This document shows, piece after piece, positions 35,842 through 45,556 of a DNA stretch of 50,989 bases. The translations under genes and the position numbers were made by a program. This DNA comes from JAKAJA01 sp037440125. Its GTDB lineage: Bacteria > Acidobacteriota > UBA4820 > DSQY01. The DNA is taken from positions 1 to 50,989 of the forward strand of contig JBBIUU010000011.1 of NCBI GenBank assembly GCA_037440125.1. The letters run 5' to 3'. Position 1 is the stretch's first letter; each line of letters begins with the position of its first letter. The notes below the pieces were generated by a model, which searched no databases, was not told the DNA's origin, and saw only the letters and a list, made by a program, of their open reading frames with translations.

Positions 35842-37385
35842 GCGACGAACCGGGCGGCGAGGTATTCGAGGAACTGCCGGTCCTCGAGGATAAGAAAGAC
35901 CTCGAGACCCTCTACCAGCTGGCGAAGCTGGTGCACTCCTTCACCGAGCTGGATCCGCTCCTAGAGAACCTCGTGGACCTAGCGATCCAGCACCTGCACG
36001 CCGAGCGGGGCGTCATCTTCCTCAAGGACCCCAAAGGCGACCTCTACCCAACGGCCGCCCGCTCGCTCTACCCCGACGAGCTCGTGGACGTGCAGAAGGT
36101 GGCCCTCTCCGTCGTCCAGCAGGCGCTCGCGCAGAAGGACGGGATCACGAGCCCCGACGCCCAGCACGACCCCCGTTTCACGAGCGAGAGCGCGGTCCAC
36201 TTCAACATCCTCTCGCTCATGTGCATGCCGCTCCTCCACGGCACGGGCGTGCTCGGCGTGTTCTACCTCGACCACGGCACCCGCCCCGGGGCGTTCACCG
36301 AGCGCGACCACAGCTTCATGAAGGCCTTCGGCAGCCTCGCCTCCACGGCCATCTTCACGGCGCAGGAGCGGGAGAGCTTCCGGATGGAGAACACCTATCT
36401 CCGCCACAAGGTGAGCGCCGACCAGGCCTTCCCCGAGATCATCTCCAACTCGCCCAAGATGATCTCCATCCTCGAGACGGTGGAGCTCGTGGCCGCGAGC
36501 AACGTGGCCGTGCTCATCTCCGGCGAGAGCGGCACCGGCAAGGAGCTCATCGCGCAGGCCATCCATTTCAAGTCGGCGCGGCGCGACCGGAAGTTCATCA
36601 CGCAGAACTGCGCCTCGCTTCCGGAGACCCTGCTCGAGAGTGAGCTCTTCGGTTACAAGAAGGGCGCCTACACGGGCGCCACGCACGACAAGCCGGGCCT
36701 CTTCGAGGTGGCCGACGGCGGCACGCTCTTCCTCGACGAGATCGGCGACCTCTCCCTCTCGTCCCAGGCCAAGATCTTGAGGGCCCTGCAGGAGGGCGAG
36801 ATCCGCCGCATCGGCGACAGCAAGTCGCGCCGGGTGGACGTGCGCATCATCTCCGCCACCAACAAGGACCTCCAGGAGCAGATCCAGCGCGGGCTCTTCC
36901 GCGAGGACCTCTTCTACAGGCTCAACGTGGTCACCGTGAAGCTGCCGCCCCTGCGCGAGCGCAAGGAGGACATCCCGCTCCTCGCGCGCCACTTCCTGTC
37001 GCTCTTCGCCGGGCGCCTCGGCCGCCGCAGCGTGGGCTTCGAGAAGGAGACGCTCGACTACCTCACGCTCTACAACTGGCCGGGCAACGTCCGCCAGCTG
37101 AAGAACGAGATGGAGCGCCTCGCCATCGTCCTCGGGGAAGGGGAGATGGTGGCGCCTCTCCACCTGTCCGAGGTCATCCAGCAGGCCGCCATCCTCTCGG
37201 GGTCCAACCACGGGGCCCGGCTCAAGGACAGCCTGGACACGATCCAGCGCAAGATGGTCCTGGAGGCCCTCCAGAAGTACCGGTGGAACAAGACGAGGGC
37301 CGCCGAGGACCTGGGCATCACGCGCCGCGGCCTCATCAAGATGATCGAGCGCTACGAGCTCGACCGGCGCAAGCGTCCGGGGTAA
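35838..37385 (+). CDS. GAF-domain sigma-54-dependent transcriptional activator
   Basis: This 515-residue enhancer-binding protein remodels RNA polymerase-sigma54. It has an N-terminal GAF sensor (~25-175, GVLGVFYLDHG), an AAA+ domain (~200-420) with Walker A GESGTGKE (229-236), Walker B GGTLFLDEI and an arginine-finger region (RVDVRIISATNKDL). A C-terminal Fis-type helix-turn-helix follows (KTRAAEDLGITRRGLIKMI). The sigma54-contact loop reads GAYTGA (276-281) rather than GAFTGA, a conservative change seen in some active members. There is no receiver domain, so it is probably ligand-controlled. Its targets are not visible here. Confidence 0.95.
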   Translation: MSDEPGGEVFEELPVLEDKKDLETLYQLAKLVHSFTELDPLLENLVDLAIQHLHAERGVIFLKDPKGDLYPTAARSLYPDELVDVQKVALSVVQQALAQKDGITSPDAQHDPRFTSESAVHFNILSLMCMPLLHGTGVLGVFYLDHGTRPGAFTERDHSFMKAFGSLASTAIFTAQERESFRMENTYLRHKVSADQAFPEIISNSPKMISILETVELVAASNVAVLISGESGTGKELIAQAIHFKSARRDRKFITQNCASLPETLLESELFGYKKGAYTGATHDKPGLFEVADGGTLFLDEIGDLSLSSQAKILRALQEGEIRRIGDSKSRRVDVRIISATNKDLQEQIQRGLFREDLFYRLNVVTVKLPPLRERKEDIPLLARHFLSLFAGRLGRRSVGFEKETLDYLTLYNWPGNVRQLKNEMERLAIVLGEGEMVAPLHLSEVIQQAAILSGSNHGARLKDSLDTIQRKMVLEALQKYRWNKTRAAEDLGITRRGLIKMIERYELDRRKRPG

Positions 37386-37391
37386 GCGCCC

Positions 37392-38003
37392 ATGGCTCGC
37401 TTCAAGGCACTGAACCTCCCCAACTGGCTCACGGCCTTCCGCATCTTCTGCGTGCCGCTCGTCGTCGTGGTCCTCCTCACGGAGTTCAGCTTCGAGAAGT
37501 GGTTCTTCTTCAATCGCGAGGAGCTCGCGGTCGGAATCTTCGTCCTGGCCTCGCTGACGGACCTGCTGGACGGCTACCTCGCCCGCAAGAGGCGCCAGGT
37601 CACCACGCTCGGCCAGCTGCTGGACCCGATCGCCGACAAGCTCCTCATCAGCTCCGTGCTCATCTCGCTCGTGGAGATGCGCGGGGCCGAGGGCGCACCC
37701 CTCGTGCCGGCCTGGCTCTCCGTCATCATCATCGGGCGCGAGTTCATGGTGACGGGCTTCCGGATGATCGCGGCGGTCCACCAAGTGGCCATCCCGGCGG
37801 GCGTGCTGGGCAAGTGGAAGATGGTCACGCAGGTCTTCGCCATCTGCTTCATCATCTGGGGCAACCAGCGGGATTGGGAGTGGCTCAAGCTCACCGGCGT
37901 GGGGCTCCTCTACTTCGTGGCGCTCATCGCCATCATCTCCATGATCGAGTACTTCGTGAAGTTCTCCCGGCGCATCGACCTCTTCCAGGAGGACGCCGGC
38001 TGA
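37392..38003 (+). CDS. pgsA: CDP-diacylglycerol-glycerol-3-phosphate 3-phosphatidyltransferase
   Basis: PgsA makes phosphatidylglycerol phosphate, the first committed step to phosphatidylglycerol and cardiolipin, in the inner membrane. The 203-residue protein has the complete CDP-alcohol phosphotransferase motif: Asp60-Gly61, Ala64-Arg65, Gly74, Asp78 and Asp82 (DGYLAR...GQLLDPIAD). Several hydrophobic helices surround it. The ATG is six bases after the sigma-54 activator stop. Its TGA overlaps the DUF502 start (TGATG). Confidence 0.93.
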   Translation: MARFKALNLPNWLTAFRIFCVPLVVVVLLTEFSFEKWFFFNREELAVGIFVLASLTDLLDGYLARKRRQVTTLGQLLDPIADKLLISSVLISLVEMRGAEGAPLVPAWLSVIIIGREFMVTGFRMIAAVHQVAIPAGVLGKWKMVTQVFAICFIIWGNQRDWEWLKLTGVGLLYFVALIAIISMIEYFVKFSRRIDLFQEDAG

Positions 38004-38656
38004 TGAAGCTCATCGCCCCGCTGCGCAGGTCCTTCCTCACGGGCCTCGTGCTCGTGCTGCCCCTCGTGGTGACCCTGTGGGTGCTCTACACGGGGACCAA
38101 GCTGCTCGTGGGCTTCACCGCGCCCGGGGTTCGTCTGGCCTTCGAGAATTTCGGCGTCGAGCCTCCGCGGGGCCTCGTCGAGGCGCTCGGCCTCCTCGTC
38201 ACGGCGCTCGCGCTGACCCTGCTGGGCCTCCTCGTGCGCTCCTACGTGGGGCGCGAGATCTGGCGCGGTCTGGAGGCGCTCCTCCTGCGCATCCCCCTGG
38301 CCAACACCGTCTACACGGCCACGAAGAAGCTCCTCGACGCGCTCCAGCGCCAGAAGGGGTTCCAGCGCGTGGTGCTCATCGAGTTCCCCCGGAAGGACTG
38401 CTGGGCGATCGGCTTCCTGACGGGCGAGGCCCGAGGCGACCTCGCCCGGCGGCAGGGCGGGACGATGTGCAGCGTCTTCGTGCCCACCACGCCCAACCCC
38501 ACCTCAGGCTACCTGCTCCTGCTGCCCGCGAGCGACCTCCTCGAGCTCGACATGAGCGTCGAGGAAGCGCTCACCCTCGTCATGTCCGGCGGGGTCGTGT
38601 CGCCCGAGCTCCGCATCAAGGGCGCTCCGCCCGCCCTGGAGCCCGTCCATGCGTGA
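38003..38656 (+). CDS. DUF502 family membrane protein
   Basis: This 217-residue protein has two N-terminal helices (~12-32, ~55-75) and a soluble remainder. It shows the family's signature stretches RIPLANTVYTATKKLLDAL, VVLIEFPRKDCWAIGFLTGE and CSVFVPTTPNPTSGYLLLLP. The function of DUF502 proteins is not established. It overlaps pgsA by one base and the following MMPL gene by eight, so all three are coupled. Confidence 0.88.
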   Translation: MKLIAPLRRSFLTGLVLVLPLVVTLWVLYTGTKLLVGFTAPGVRLAFENFGVEPPRGLVEALGLLVTALALTLLGLLVRSYVGREIWRGLEALLLRIPLANTVYTATKKLLDALQRQKGFQRVVLIEFPRKDCWAIGFLTGEARGDLARRQGGTMCSVFVPTTPNPTSGYLLLLPASDLLELDMSVEEALTLVMSGGVVSPELRIKGAPPALEPVHA

Positions 38657-41246
38657 GACGCTCCTCAGGGCCCTGGGCCTCACCATGGCGCGCGGATACC
38701 GCTGCGTCTTCGCCGCGGTGGCGGTGCTCGTCGTGGCGACCTTCGTCCTGTTCGCCATCAGGCCTCCCAAGGTCCAGTCGGACATCCTCGACCTCCTCCC
38801 CAGGAACAACAAGGTGGTCCAGGACTTCAGGATGGCCACGGAGGACTTCAAGAGCCTCGACTACCTCTTCGTGGTCCTCGAGACGAAGGATCCCCAGGCG
38901 CACCCCATCGAGTCCTACGAGGATTTCGCGGACCTCTACGCCGAGGGGATGCGCAAGAGCGGCCTCGTGGACGGCGTCGAGTACAGGCTGCAGGACTACG
39001 AGCCGATCATCCGCACCATGCTCCCGTACACGCTCCTCTACCTCGACCCGCCCGCGCTCGCGAACGTGGCCGAGCGCTTCACGGACGAAAACATCCGGAA
39101 GCAGGTGGCGAGCAACCGCGAGCTCCTGCAGAACCCCGCGTCGATCCTCACCAAGCAGTTCATCCAGTACGATCCCTTCGGGCTCCTCCCCATCCTGAAG
39201 AAGCAGTTCATGGGACGGGGTAGCCAGCTCAAGGTGGACGTGGCCGACGGGTATTACCTTTCGAAGGACGGCGCATCGCTCATCATGGTCGTCCGCCCGA
39301 GCAGGCCGGCGCAGGACATCCCCTTCGGCAAGAAGCTCATGGCCTACGCGCGCAACCTCGAGGCCGAGTCGCGCGCGCGATTCGCCAAGGAGGGCGGGGA
39401 GGGCGCGGAGGCGCTCGTCGTCAAGTACGGAGGCGGATACCCCATCGCGCAGGACGACGCGAACCTCATCAAGCGCGACGGGGTCGTCAACACGATCACC
39501 TCCGTGATTCTCGTGATGTTCGTCTTCCTCTGGGCCTTCCGGCGTAAGAGCGCCCTCGCCTACGGCTGGATCCCGCTCCTGGTGGGCATGCTCCTGACCT
39601 TCGGCACGGCGCACCTCCTGGGCGTGACGATCAACAGCGCCACGGCCGGCTTCGGCGCCCTCCTGATCGGCCTCGGCATCGACTTCTCGACGGTCCTCTA
39701 CGGCCGCTACATCGAAGAGCGGAACCGAGGCGTGAGCATCGAAGACAGCATCGCCTCGGTCATGGGGAACACGGGCAAGGGCGTCATGGTGGGGGCGGCG
39801 ACGACGGCGTGCACCTTCGGCGCCATGATCGTGACCCAGTTCAACGGCATGCGGCAGGTGGGCATCTTCACGAGCCTCGGCATCATCTTCTGCTGCGCGA
39901 GCGTCTTCATCCTGCTGCCCGCCATGCTCTACTTCCACCACGTCCAGAAGACACGGCGGGGCGACGAGCTCACCTTCAGGATGCACAGCTTCGGCTTCGA
40001 GCACCTGGCCATGTGGGCGCACCGGAACCCGCGCAAGACCCTCGCGGTGGCGGCCATCCTGACCCTGGGCCTGGGCTGGGCCGCCACGGGCGTCAGGCTG
40101 GAGGAGAGCGTCTCGAACCTCCGCAGCCCGAACAATCAAGGCATCAACACGAGCATAGAGATCGGGAAGCGGTTCGGTGCCTCCTTCACCTACATGATGG
40201 CGCTCGTCGACGGGCGCAACCCCGAAGAGGTCGACCAGGCCTCCCGCCAGGTGCTGGACGCCGTGAAGCCCTTCATCGCCTCGAAGCAGGTGCTCTTCAC
40301 CGACAGCCTTGACCGCTACCTCCCGCCGTTCAGAGACCAGGAGGCCGTCATCGCGCGCCTCAAGGCCGATCCGGGAGGCGCCTTCGACTACGAGAGGATC
40401 CGGCGGACCTTCCTCGCCGCCTGCCGGGAGAACGGGTTCTCGGAGGATTACTTCAAGCCCTACCTCGACGTGCTCCAGAAGATGCTCGACCCCCAGGAGC
40501 CCGTCACCTACAAGCAGCTGGCGGAAGGTCCCCTGGGCCCCATCCTCAGGAAGTTCATCGTCCAGAAGGGGCCGGACCTCTTCCGCGGGGTCGTCTACCT
40601 CTACGTGCCGGAGACCTACAAGGCTTCGGAGCCCACGGGGCTCGTCAAGGCCGTGACCCAGGACGTCCCCGGCGCCCGGATGGCGGGGATCAACCTGCTG
40701 AGCCGGACGCTCCGCCAGCAGGTCGTCAAAGATGCGTACATCGCGTTCGTCCTCGGGACCATCGCGGCCTTCCTCATCATCGTCCTCGACTTCCGGCGCA
40801 TCCTGCCCGCCCTCTGGGCGCTCATGCCCCTCTCCATGGGGCTCGTCTGGATGCTCGGGACGCTGAGCCTCATGGACGTGCCGCTGAACATGATGTCGGT
40901 CTTCGTCACGACCATGATCATCGGGATCGGATCCGACTACGGCATCTACTTCGTGCACCGGTACCTCGAGGACGACGGGCACCACATGGACCGCGTGATC
41001 CGGGAGACGGGGAACCCCATCGCCATCGCCGCCCTGACCACCGTGGCCGGGTTCGGCTCCATGGCGCTCTCGTCCTACCCGGGGCTCCGGAGCATGGGGT
41101 ACGTCTCGCTCCTCGGCACGCTCTACTGTATGCTCGCTACCGTGATGGTCCTCGTGGCGCTCTTCACGCTCATCGAGAAGCGCGGAGGGCAGCCCGCCGG
41201 ACCGGTGGAGGGTCCGCCGGACGACGGTGACGGCGGAGGGGAGTGA
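38649..41246 (+). CDS. MMPL/RND family exporter
   Basis: This 865-residue protein has the twofold RND layout. A first helix (~20-38) is followed by a large periplasmic loop and a helical bundle (~280-430) carrying GFGALLIGLGIDFSTVLYGRYIEE. A second periplasmic loop then leads to a second bundle (~690-840) with IGIGSDYGIYFVHRYLED. The paired Gly-Asp helices are the proton-relay positions of this family. It is of the MMPL type seen in lipid or hopanoid exporters, and the cargo is unknown. No membrane-fusion partner is adjacent. Neighbouring pgsA and DUF502 suggest a lipid link, which is an inference. Confidence 0.88.
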   Translation: MRETLLRALGLTMARGYRCVFAAVAVLVVATFVLFAIRPPKVQSDILDLLPRNNKVVQDFRMATEDFKSLDYLFVVLETKDPQAHPIESYEDFADLYAEGMRKSGLVDGVEYRLQDYEPIIRTMLPYTLLYLDPPALANVAERFTDENIRKQVASNRELLQNPASILTKQFIQYDPFGLLPILKKQFMGRGSQLKVDVADGYYLSKDGASLIMVVRPSRPAQDIPFGKKLMAYARNLEAESRARFAKEGGEGAEALVVKYGGGYPIAQDDANLIKRDGVVNTITSVILVMFVFLWAFRRKSALAYGWIPLLVGMLLTFGTAHLLGVTINSATAGFGALLIGLGIDFSTVLYGRYIEERNRGVSIEDSIASVMGNTGKGVMVGAATTACTFGAMIVTQFNGMRQVGIFTSLGIIFCCASVFILLPAMLYFHHVQKTRRGDELTFRMHSFGFEHLAMWAHRNPRKTLAVAAILTLGLGWAATGVRLEESVSNLRSPNNQGINTSIEIGKRFGASFTYMMALVDGRNPEEVDQASRQVLDAVKPFIASKQVLFTDSLDRYLPPFRDQEAVIARLKADPGGAFDYERIRRTFLAACRENGFSEDYFKPYLDVLQKMLDPQEPVTYKQLAEGPLGPILRKFIVQKGPDLFRGVVYLYVPETYKASEPTGLVKAVTQDVPGARMAGINLLSRTLRQQVVKDAYIAFVLGTIAAFLIIVLDFRRILPALWALMPLSMGLVWMLGTLSLMDVPLNMMSVFVTTMIIGIGSDYGIYFVHRYLEDDGHHMDRVIRETGNPIAIAALTTVAGFGSMALSSYPGLRSMGYVSLLGTLYCMLATVMVLVALFTLIEKRGGQPAGPVEGPPDDGDGGGE

Positions 41247-41248
41247 CC

Positions 41249-42106
41249 ATGGGACCCAGCGCGACGATGACCCTCGCCTACAAGGTGGCCCGGCTCGAAG
41301 GGATCCTGACCTCGCTGGAGGGCGGCGTCCTCGTGGCCTTCTCGGGGGGGACCGACTCGGCGCTCCTCGCCGCCGAGGCAGCCCGGGTTCTGGGCGACCG
41401 CTGCACGGCCGTCATCGCCGATTCACCGAGCCTGCCCCGCGCGGAACTCGAGGAGGCCGTGCTCTTCGCCAGGGCCCACGCCATCGCGCTCACGGTGGTC
41501 CAGACCGCGGAGCTCGCGAACCCCGCCTTCGTGGCCAACGACGCCTACCGCTGCTACCACTGCAAGAAGGAGCTCTTCACGACGATGGCGGAGCTCGGCG
41601 AGAAGCGGGGCGGCGGGACGCTCCTCTTCGGCGCCATAGTGGACGACGTGGGCGACTGGCGGCCCGGCATGGAGGCCGCTCGGCATTTTGGCGTGATGGC
41701 TCCCCTCATGGACGCCGGTTTCACCAAGGCCGACGTTCGGGAGCGATCGCGCCAGCTCGGCCTGGAGACTGCGGACAAGCCGGCCTCGGCGTGTCTGAGC
41801 TCCAGGTTCCCCGCGGGGCGTCCCATCAGCATCGACGAGCTCCAGAAGGTCGAGAGGGCAGAGGCCTGCCTGAAGCGGCACGGCTTCGCCCAGTGCCGCG
41901 TCCGGCTCCTGTCCGACGCGGCCCGCATCGAGGTGGATCGGGAACAGCTCGGCAGGCTCATGGAGCCCGCCGTCAGGACAGCGGTGGTGGAGGAGCTGAA
42001 GGGGATCGGTTTCCGTTTCGTCACCCTGGACCTGGAAGGTTTTCGGTCGGGGAGCCTGAGCCCTCGGCCACTGGAGCTGCCTCATGGGATCCGTCGGGAC
42101 ACCTGA
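41249..42106 (+). CDS. larE: LarE-like ATP-dependent sacrificial sulfur transferase
   Basis: LarE supplies sulfur to the nickel-pincer nucleotide cofactor of lactate racemase. The 285-residue protein has the PP-loop SGGTDS (32-37), the CYHC pair (Cys102, Cys105) in YRCYHCKKELF, and Cys182 in ADKPASACLSSRFPAG at the position of the sacrificial cysteine. Cys102 and Cys105 are conserved as in many homologues. Cluster-dependent LarE forms recycle sulfur through a [4Fe-4S] centre, but which type this is cannot be told here. No larB or larC lies in the window. The ATG at 41249 is preferred over GTG 41243, and its end overlaps tatA. Confidence 0.9.
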   Translation: MGPSATMTLAYKVARLEGILTSLEGGVLVAFSGGTDSALLAAEAARVLGDRCTAVIADSPSLPRAELEEAVLFARAHAIALTVVQTAELANPAFVANDAYRCYHCKKELFTTMAELGEKRGGGTLLFGAIVDDVGDWRPGMEAARHFGVMAPLMDAGFTKADVRERSRQLGLETADKPASACLSSRFPAGRPISIDELQKVERAEACLKRHGFAQCRVRLLSDAARIEVDREQLGRLMEPAVRTAVVEELKGIGFRFVTLDLEGFRSGSLSPRPLELPHGIRRDT

Positions 42107-42419
42107 GATCCTCCTCATCCTCGTCATCGCGCTGCTGCTCTTCGGGCCGCAGAAGCTCCCCGAGCTGGGGAAGTCGCTGGGGCGGGCCATCCGCGAGTTC
42201 AAGAAGGCGAGCAGCGAGCTCCAGGAGACCATCGAGCGGGAGGTCGAAGAGGTGAAGCGGACGTCGGGCGATGGCCCCAGACCCCCGGCTCAGGGCCCCT
42301 CGGGGCTCCCCGCGGGTGCCATGCCGCCGCCGAGCGCTCCCATGCCCCCACCGCCGCCTCCCGCCGAGGAGTCCAAGGAAGCGCCGCCAGCGCCTCCGCC
42401 CCCGGTGGAGCCCCGCTGA
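42084..42419 (+). CDS. tatA: Twin-arginine translocase subunit TatA/TatB-like
   Basis: This 111-residue Tat component has an N-terminal helix GTPEILLILVIALLLFGPQKLPELGKSLG (~5-33), with the FGP hinge, then an amphipathic helix (RAIREFKKASSELQETI). A proline-rich, probably disordered tail covers the last ~50 residues (PPPSAPMPPPPPPAEES). The FGP-x-KLPELG motif marks the TatA/E class. It overlaps larE by 23 bases and shares its stop with the tatC start. A separate tatB is not seen. Confidence 0.92.
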   Translation: MGSVGTPEILLILVIALLLFGPQKLPELGKSLGRAIREFKKASSELQETIEREVEEVKRTSGDGPRPPAQGPSGLPAGAMPPPSAPMPPPPPPAEESKEAPPAPPPPVEPR

Positions 42420-43171
42420 TGGCCAAGGCGCCGAAGGGGGAGATGAGCTTCCTCGAGCACTTCGAGGACCTGAGGAGGTGCATCTACCGCTCCTTCCTCG
42501 GCGTCGTCGTCACCTTCGGCGTCTGCACCTACTTCCTGCAGGACATCATGAAGTTCCTCGTGGCCCCGTACTTCCGGTACCTGCCGCAGGGCCAGCAGAC
42601 CCTCGCGTACACGGAGATCACGGAGGTCTTCTTCCTCTACATGAAGGTGGCCTTCGTGGCGTCCCTCTTCCTCGCGGCGCCGTGGATCTTCCTCCAGCTC
42701 TGGTACTTCATCTCCCCGGGCCTCCGGCCGAAGGAGAAGCGCTACGCCCTGCCCTTCATCGTGGGCACCTCGGCTTTCTTCATGGTGGGGATGGCCTTCT
42801 GCTACTACGTCGTCCTGCCGTACACCTTCAAGTTCTTCTTCGAGTTCAACCGCGACTTCCAGAACATCGTGACGGTCTCGAACTTCTGGGACTTCGAGAT
42901 GAAGTTCCTCCTGGGCATCGGCCTGACCTTCGAGACCCCCATCCTCATCCTCCTGCTCACGCGCCTCGGCCTCGTGACGCCGGTCTTCCTCTTCAAGAAG
43001 TTCAAGTGGGCGATCCTCATCGCCTTCCTCCTCTCCGCCGTCATCACCCCCTCGGGCGACCCTGTGAACCAGACCATCGTGGCGGTACCCATCATCGTGC
43101 TCTACGCCATAGGGGTGCTGATCTCGTGGATCTTCAGGAAGCGCGAGGCTCCCGCCCCTGAGGCGGGCTGA
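42419..43171 (+). CDS. tatC: Sec-independent protein translocase TatC
   Basis: TatC is the receptor for twin-arginine signal peptides in the inner membrane. The 250-residue protein has six hydrophobic helices and the family N-terminal EMSFLEHFEDLRRCIYRSF, which contains the conserved HxxELR-type glutamate region (here EHFEDLR). It also has FYLYMKVAFVASLFLAAPW and an AVITPSGDPVNQTIVAVP loop. It overlaps tatA by one base and ends 45 bases from a convergent HerA-like gene, with no obvious terminator between. Confidence 0.95.
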   Translation: MAKAPKGEMSFLEHFEDLRRCIYRSFLGVVVTFGVCTYFLQDIMKFLVAPYFRYLPQGQQTLAYTEITEVFFLYMKVAFVASLFLAAPWIFLQLWYFISPGLRPKEKRYALPFIVGTSAFFMVGMAFCYYVVLPYTFKFFFEFNRDFQNIVTVSNFWDFEMKFLLGIGLTFETPILILLLTRLGLVTPVFLFKKFKWAILIAFLLSAVITPSGDPVNQTIVAVPIIVLYAIGVLISWIFRKREAPAPEAG

Positions 43172-43215
43172 ACCCGTCCCGACAACCCTCGAACACGTGG
43201 GGAGACTGGCCCGCG

Positions 43216-45471
43216 CTAGCCCTGCTCCTCGACCCACAGGAGTCGGCAGGAGAGCACCTGCACGCCCGACTTGGCGGGCATGAGCGTGAGCGTCTCGAAG
43301 GGCGCCGAGGAGGCGCGTGCGGCGCTCTCCTGGCGGGCGTCGTCGATCTGCTGCTGAAGAAGGTCGCGCTCCCGGCGGGCGCTCTCGAGGTCGGCCGCAT
43401 CCTGCTCGACCTCGCCCTTGGCCCGTGCCGCCATCCTCGTCTTGCTGGCCGTGCGGGAGATGGCGCCGCCGATACTCCGCCTCGACCCGAAGATCCCGCC
43501 GAGGATGCCGAGTCCCGCCGACATCACCGTCTCCGCCGTGCGGGCGTTGGCGTCGGTCTGGTCCTGCTGGAGCTCGAGTTCGCACCTGCTGACCTTGTCC
43601 TGGGCCTTCTGGAGCTGCTTCCTCAAGGACGCCAGGCGCTTGTCGTCGTCCTCCTGGAGGGCCGCCGCGCGGGCCGCGGTGGCGCGCTGCTTGAAGGCGA
43701 TCTCTGCTTCCGAGGGGTCCTGCACGGTCCCGGTGATGGGGTCGCGCAGTAGGGTCAGGGCCTGGCGGAGGGCGATGGAGGTGGCAGCGGCCTTCGAGGC
43801 CTTCGCGGGATCGGTATGGCCGAAGAAGGCCGGGAGGGGCGCGCAGGAGGCTGAGGAGGGCGGCGATGCGAGTGCTGCCCCCTGAGGAGGCGCCGCGGCG
43901 CTCTGGGCCAGGGCGGCCTCCAGGCTGTCTCCGCCAAGAGGCCAGAGGAAGTCCCTTCGCTGGATGATCGGGGCCGCCTTCGTGTAGGGCTTGTACGTGA
44001 TGTCGGCCTGCACGGCGAGGTGCGGGAGGAGCGACGAACCCGCGCCGAAGGCGACCTGCCACCCCGCCGGGGCGACGGGCACTCCCCGCGGCTCCGAGGC
44101 TCTGGGGGACGCCGCAGGCGCCGCCGGTTGCGCTGGCAGGGATGCCGATGCGGGCGCGGCCTGGGGTAGCAGCGGCTTGAGCTGCGGCGGCGTCAGGGGG
44201 CCCGCGAGGTAGGACATGCACTGCCTCGTCTCCATGAGCCTTGGCGCCGAGGTGCGCACGTCGTGGACGAGGAAGTGGCGCGGCGGGATGTCCGCGAGGA
44301 GGGCGGCGGCGTTGCCTCCGCCCGGCAGATCGCCGAGCGCGTCCGCGACGCGCTCGCGGTCGGGGTCCGTCTGGAGACGGCCCAGGAACCACAGGCCCGC
44401 GTTCGTGAGGCCTTTATAGTCGAGGTCCACGGGGTTCTGGCTCGCGAGGAGGAGCCCGACACCGAAGGCGCGGGCCTGCTTCAGGAGCGTGAGCAAGGGC
44501 CCCTTCGTGGGTGGGTTGAGCGGGTGCGGCGGGAAGAAGCCGTAGACCTCGTCGAAGACCACGAGGGCCCGCAGGTGGTCCGAGCCCGGCTGGCGGCGGG
44601 TCCATGCCGCGAGCTCGCTCAGGAGCAGGCCGAGGAAGAAGAGGCGCTCGCCCTCGGAGAGGTGCGCGAGCGTGAAGATCGTCGTGACGCCGCCGGCTCC
44701 TGGACCGAGGTGCGCGTCGAGATCGAGCCGGGGGCCCTGGCGCCAGAGCGCGAGGCTCGGCGACGCCAGGAGCGCGTTGAGCTTCATGGCGAGCGCCGTG
44801 CGTTCCTTCGCGGGGATGACCGAGTCGAGGTCCATGACGCCGATGCGCTGGAGGGGCGGAGAGAGAACCTGCCGGACGAGGTCCTCGAGCGTGAGGCCGC
44901 GGCTCTCGCCCCAGGCCTTCAGCAGGAGCTGCGAGAGCAGGAGCCCCTGCGGGCTCGTGGCCGGGTCGTCGTCGAGGCCCGCGAGGACGAAGAGCGAGGC
45001 GACCGCGCCAAGCGCGGAGGAAGAGGCCGCCTCGGCGTCTCCCTGGGAAGGCGGCTCGAAGCGTTGCAGGACGTCCAGCGGGCTGGTGGAAGACCCCGGC
45101 GTGAAGATCCTGACCGGCTGAGATTTGAGCGAGGCCATGTCCTGGGCCCCGAGGCCCCACGCCGCCAGGCCCTGGCTCCACTTCGAAGCCGTCTCCTGGG
45201 CGCGGCCGTCGGGGCAGAACGGCTGGAAGTCCTCGGGCCGGAGCTCCGGGAAGACGAGGAGGCGATTCGTCAGGTCGCCCTTGGGATCGATGACGAGCGT
45301 CGGTATCCCCGCGAGGGTCGCCTCCTCGAGGACGTCCACGATGAGGCCCGTCTTGCCGGACCCCGTCATGCCGATGACCACCGCGTGCGTGGTGAAGCGG
45401 TCGGGGGAGAAGGTGGCTTTCTCGCCGGGCTCAGGCTGTTCGAACTTCCCGAGGTAAAGGTCGTGGCCCAT
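43216..45471 (-). CDS. HerA/VirB4-like ATP-binding protein with C-terminal coiled coil
   Basis: This 751-residue P-loop ATPase of the HerA/FtsK-like group has Walker A GMTGSGKTG near residue 35 (HAVVIGMTGSGKTGLIVDVL) and IPTLVIDPKGDLTN. A Walker-B-like HLRALVVFDEVYGFFP follows, with an ASQNPVDLDYKGLTNAGLWF sensor region. The C-terminal third has an Ala/Pro-rich linker and coiled coil (KRLASLRKQLQKAQDKVSRCE). A glycine-rich hydrophobic hinge (GLGILGGIFGSRRSIGGAI) and a second coiled coil then precede a short terminal beta domain. Its role is unknown. No NurA-type nuclease is adjacent, so a repair role is not assured. It starts at ATG 45471. Confidence 0.85.
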   Translation of the reverse strand: MGHDLYLGKFEQPEPGEKATFSPDRFTTHAVVIGMTGSGKTGLIVDVLEEATLAGIPTLVIDPKGDLTNRLLVFPELRPEDFQPFCPDGRAQETASKWSQGLAAWGLGAQDMASLKSQPVRIFTPGSSTSPLDVLQRFEPPSQGDAEAASSSALGAVASLFVLAGLDDDPATSPQGLLLSQLLLKAWGESRGLTLEDLVRQVLSPPLQRIGVMDLDSVIPAKERTALAMKLNALLASPSLALWRQGPRLDLDAHLGPGAGGVTTIFTLAHLSEGERLFFLGLLLSELAAWTRRQPGSDHLRALVVFDEVYGFFPPHPLNPPTKGPLLTLLKQARAFGVGLLLASQNPVDLDYKGLTNAGLWFLGRLQTDPDRERVADALGDLPGGGNAAALLADIPPRHFLVHDVRTSAPRLMETRQCMSYLAGPLTPPQLKPLLPQAAPASASLPAQPAAPAASPRASEPRGVPVAPAGWQVAFGAGSSLLPHLAVQADITYKPYTKAAPIIQRRDFLWPLGGDSLEAALAQSAAAPPQGAALASPPSSASCAPLPAFFGHTDPAKASKAAATSIALRQALTLLRDPITGTVQDPSEAEIAFKQRATAARAAALQEDDDKRLASLRKQLQKAQDKVSRCELELQQDQTDANARTAETVMSAGLGILGGIFGSRRSIGGAISRTASKTRMAARAKGEVEQDAADLESARRERDLLQQQIDDARQESAARASSAPFETLTLMPAKSGVQVLSCRLLWVEEQG

Positions 45472-45556
45472 GTGCGCGGTCTCCGGATTTATCCTATCAT
45501 AGGCTGGGCCCGCGAAGCCCTTCCCGCGAGGGTTTGTGCGGTGGATGGGAGGTGCG

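Noticed and set aside
43172..43215. Terminator between tatC and the HerA-like gene
   Set aside because: No convincing stem-loop is visible in the 44-base convergent gap.
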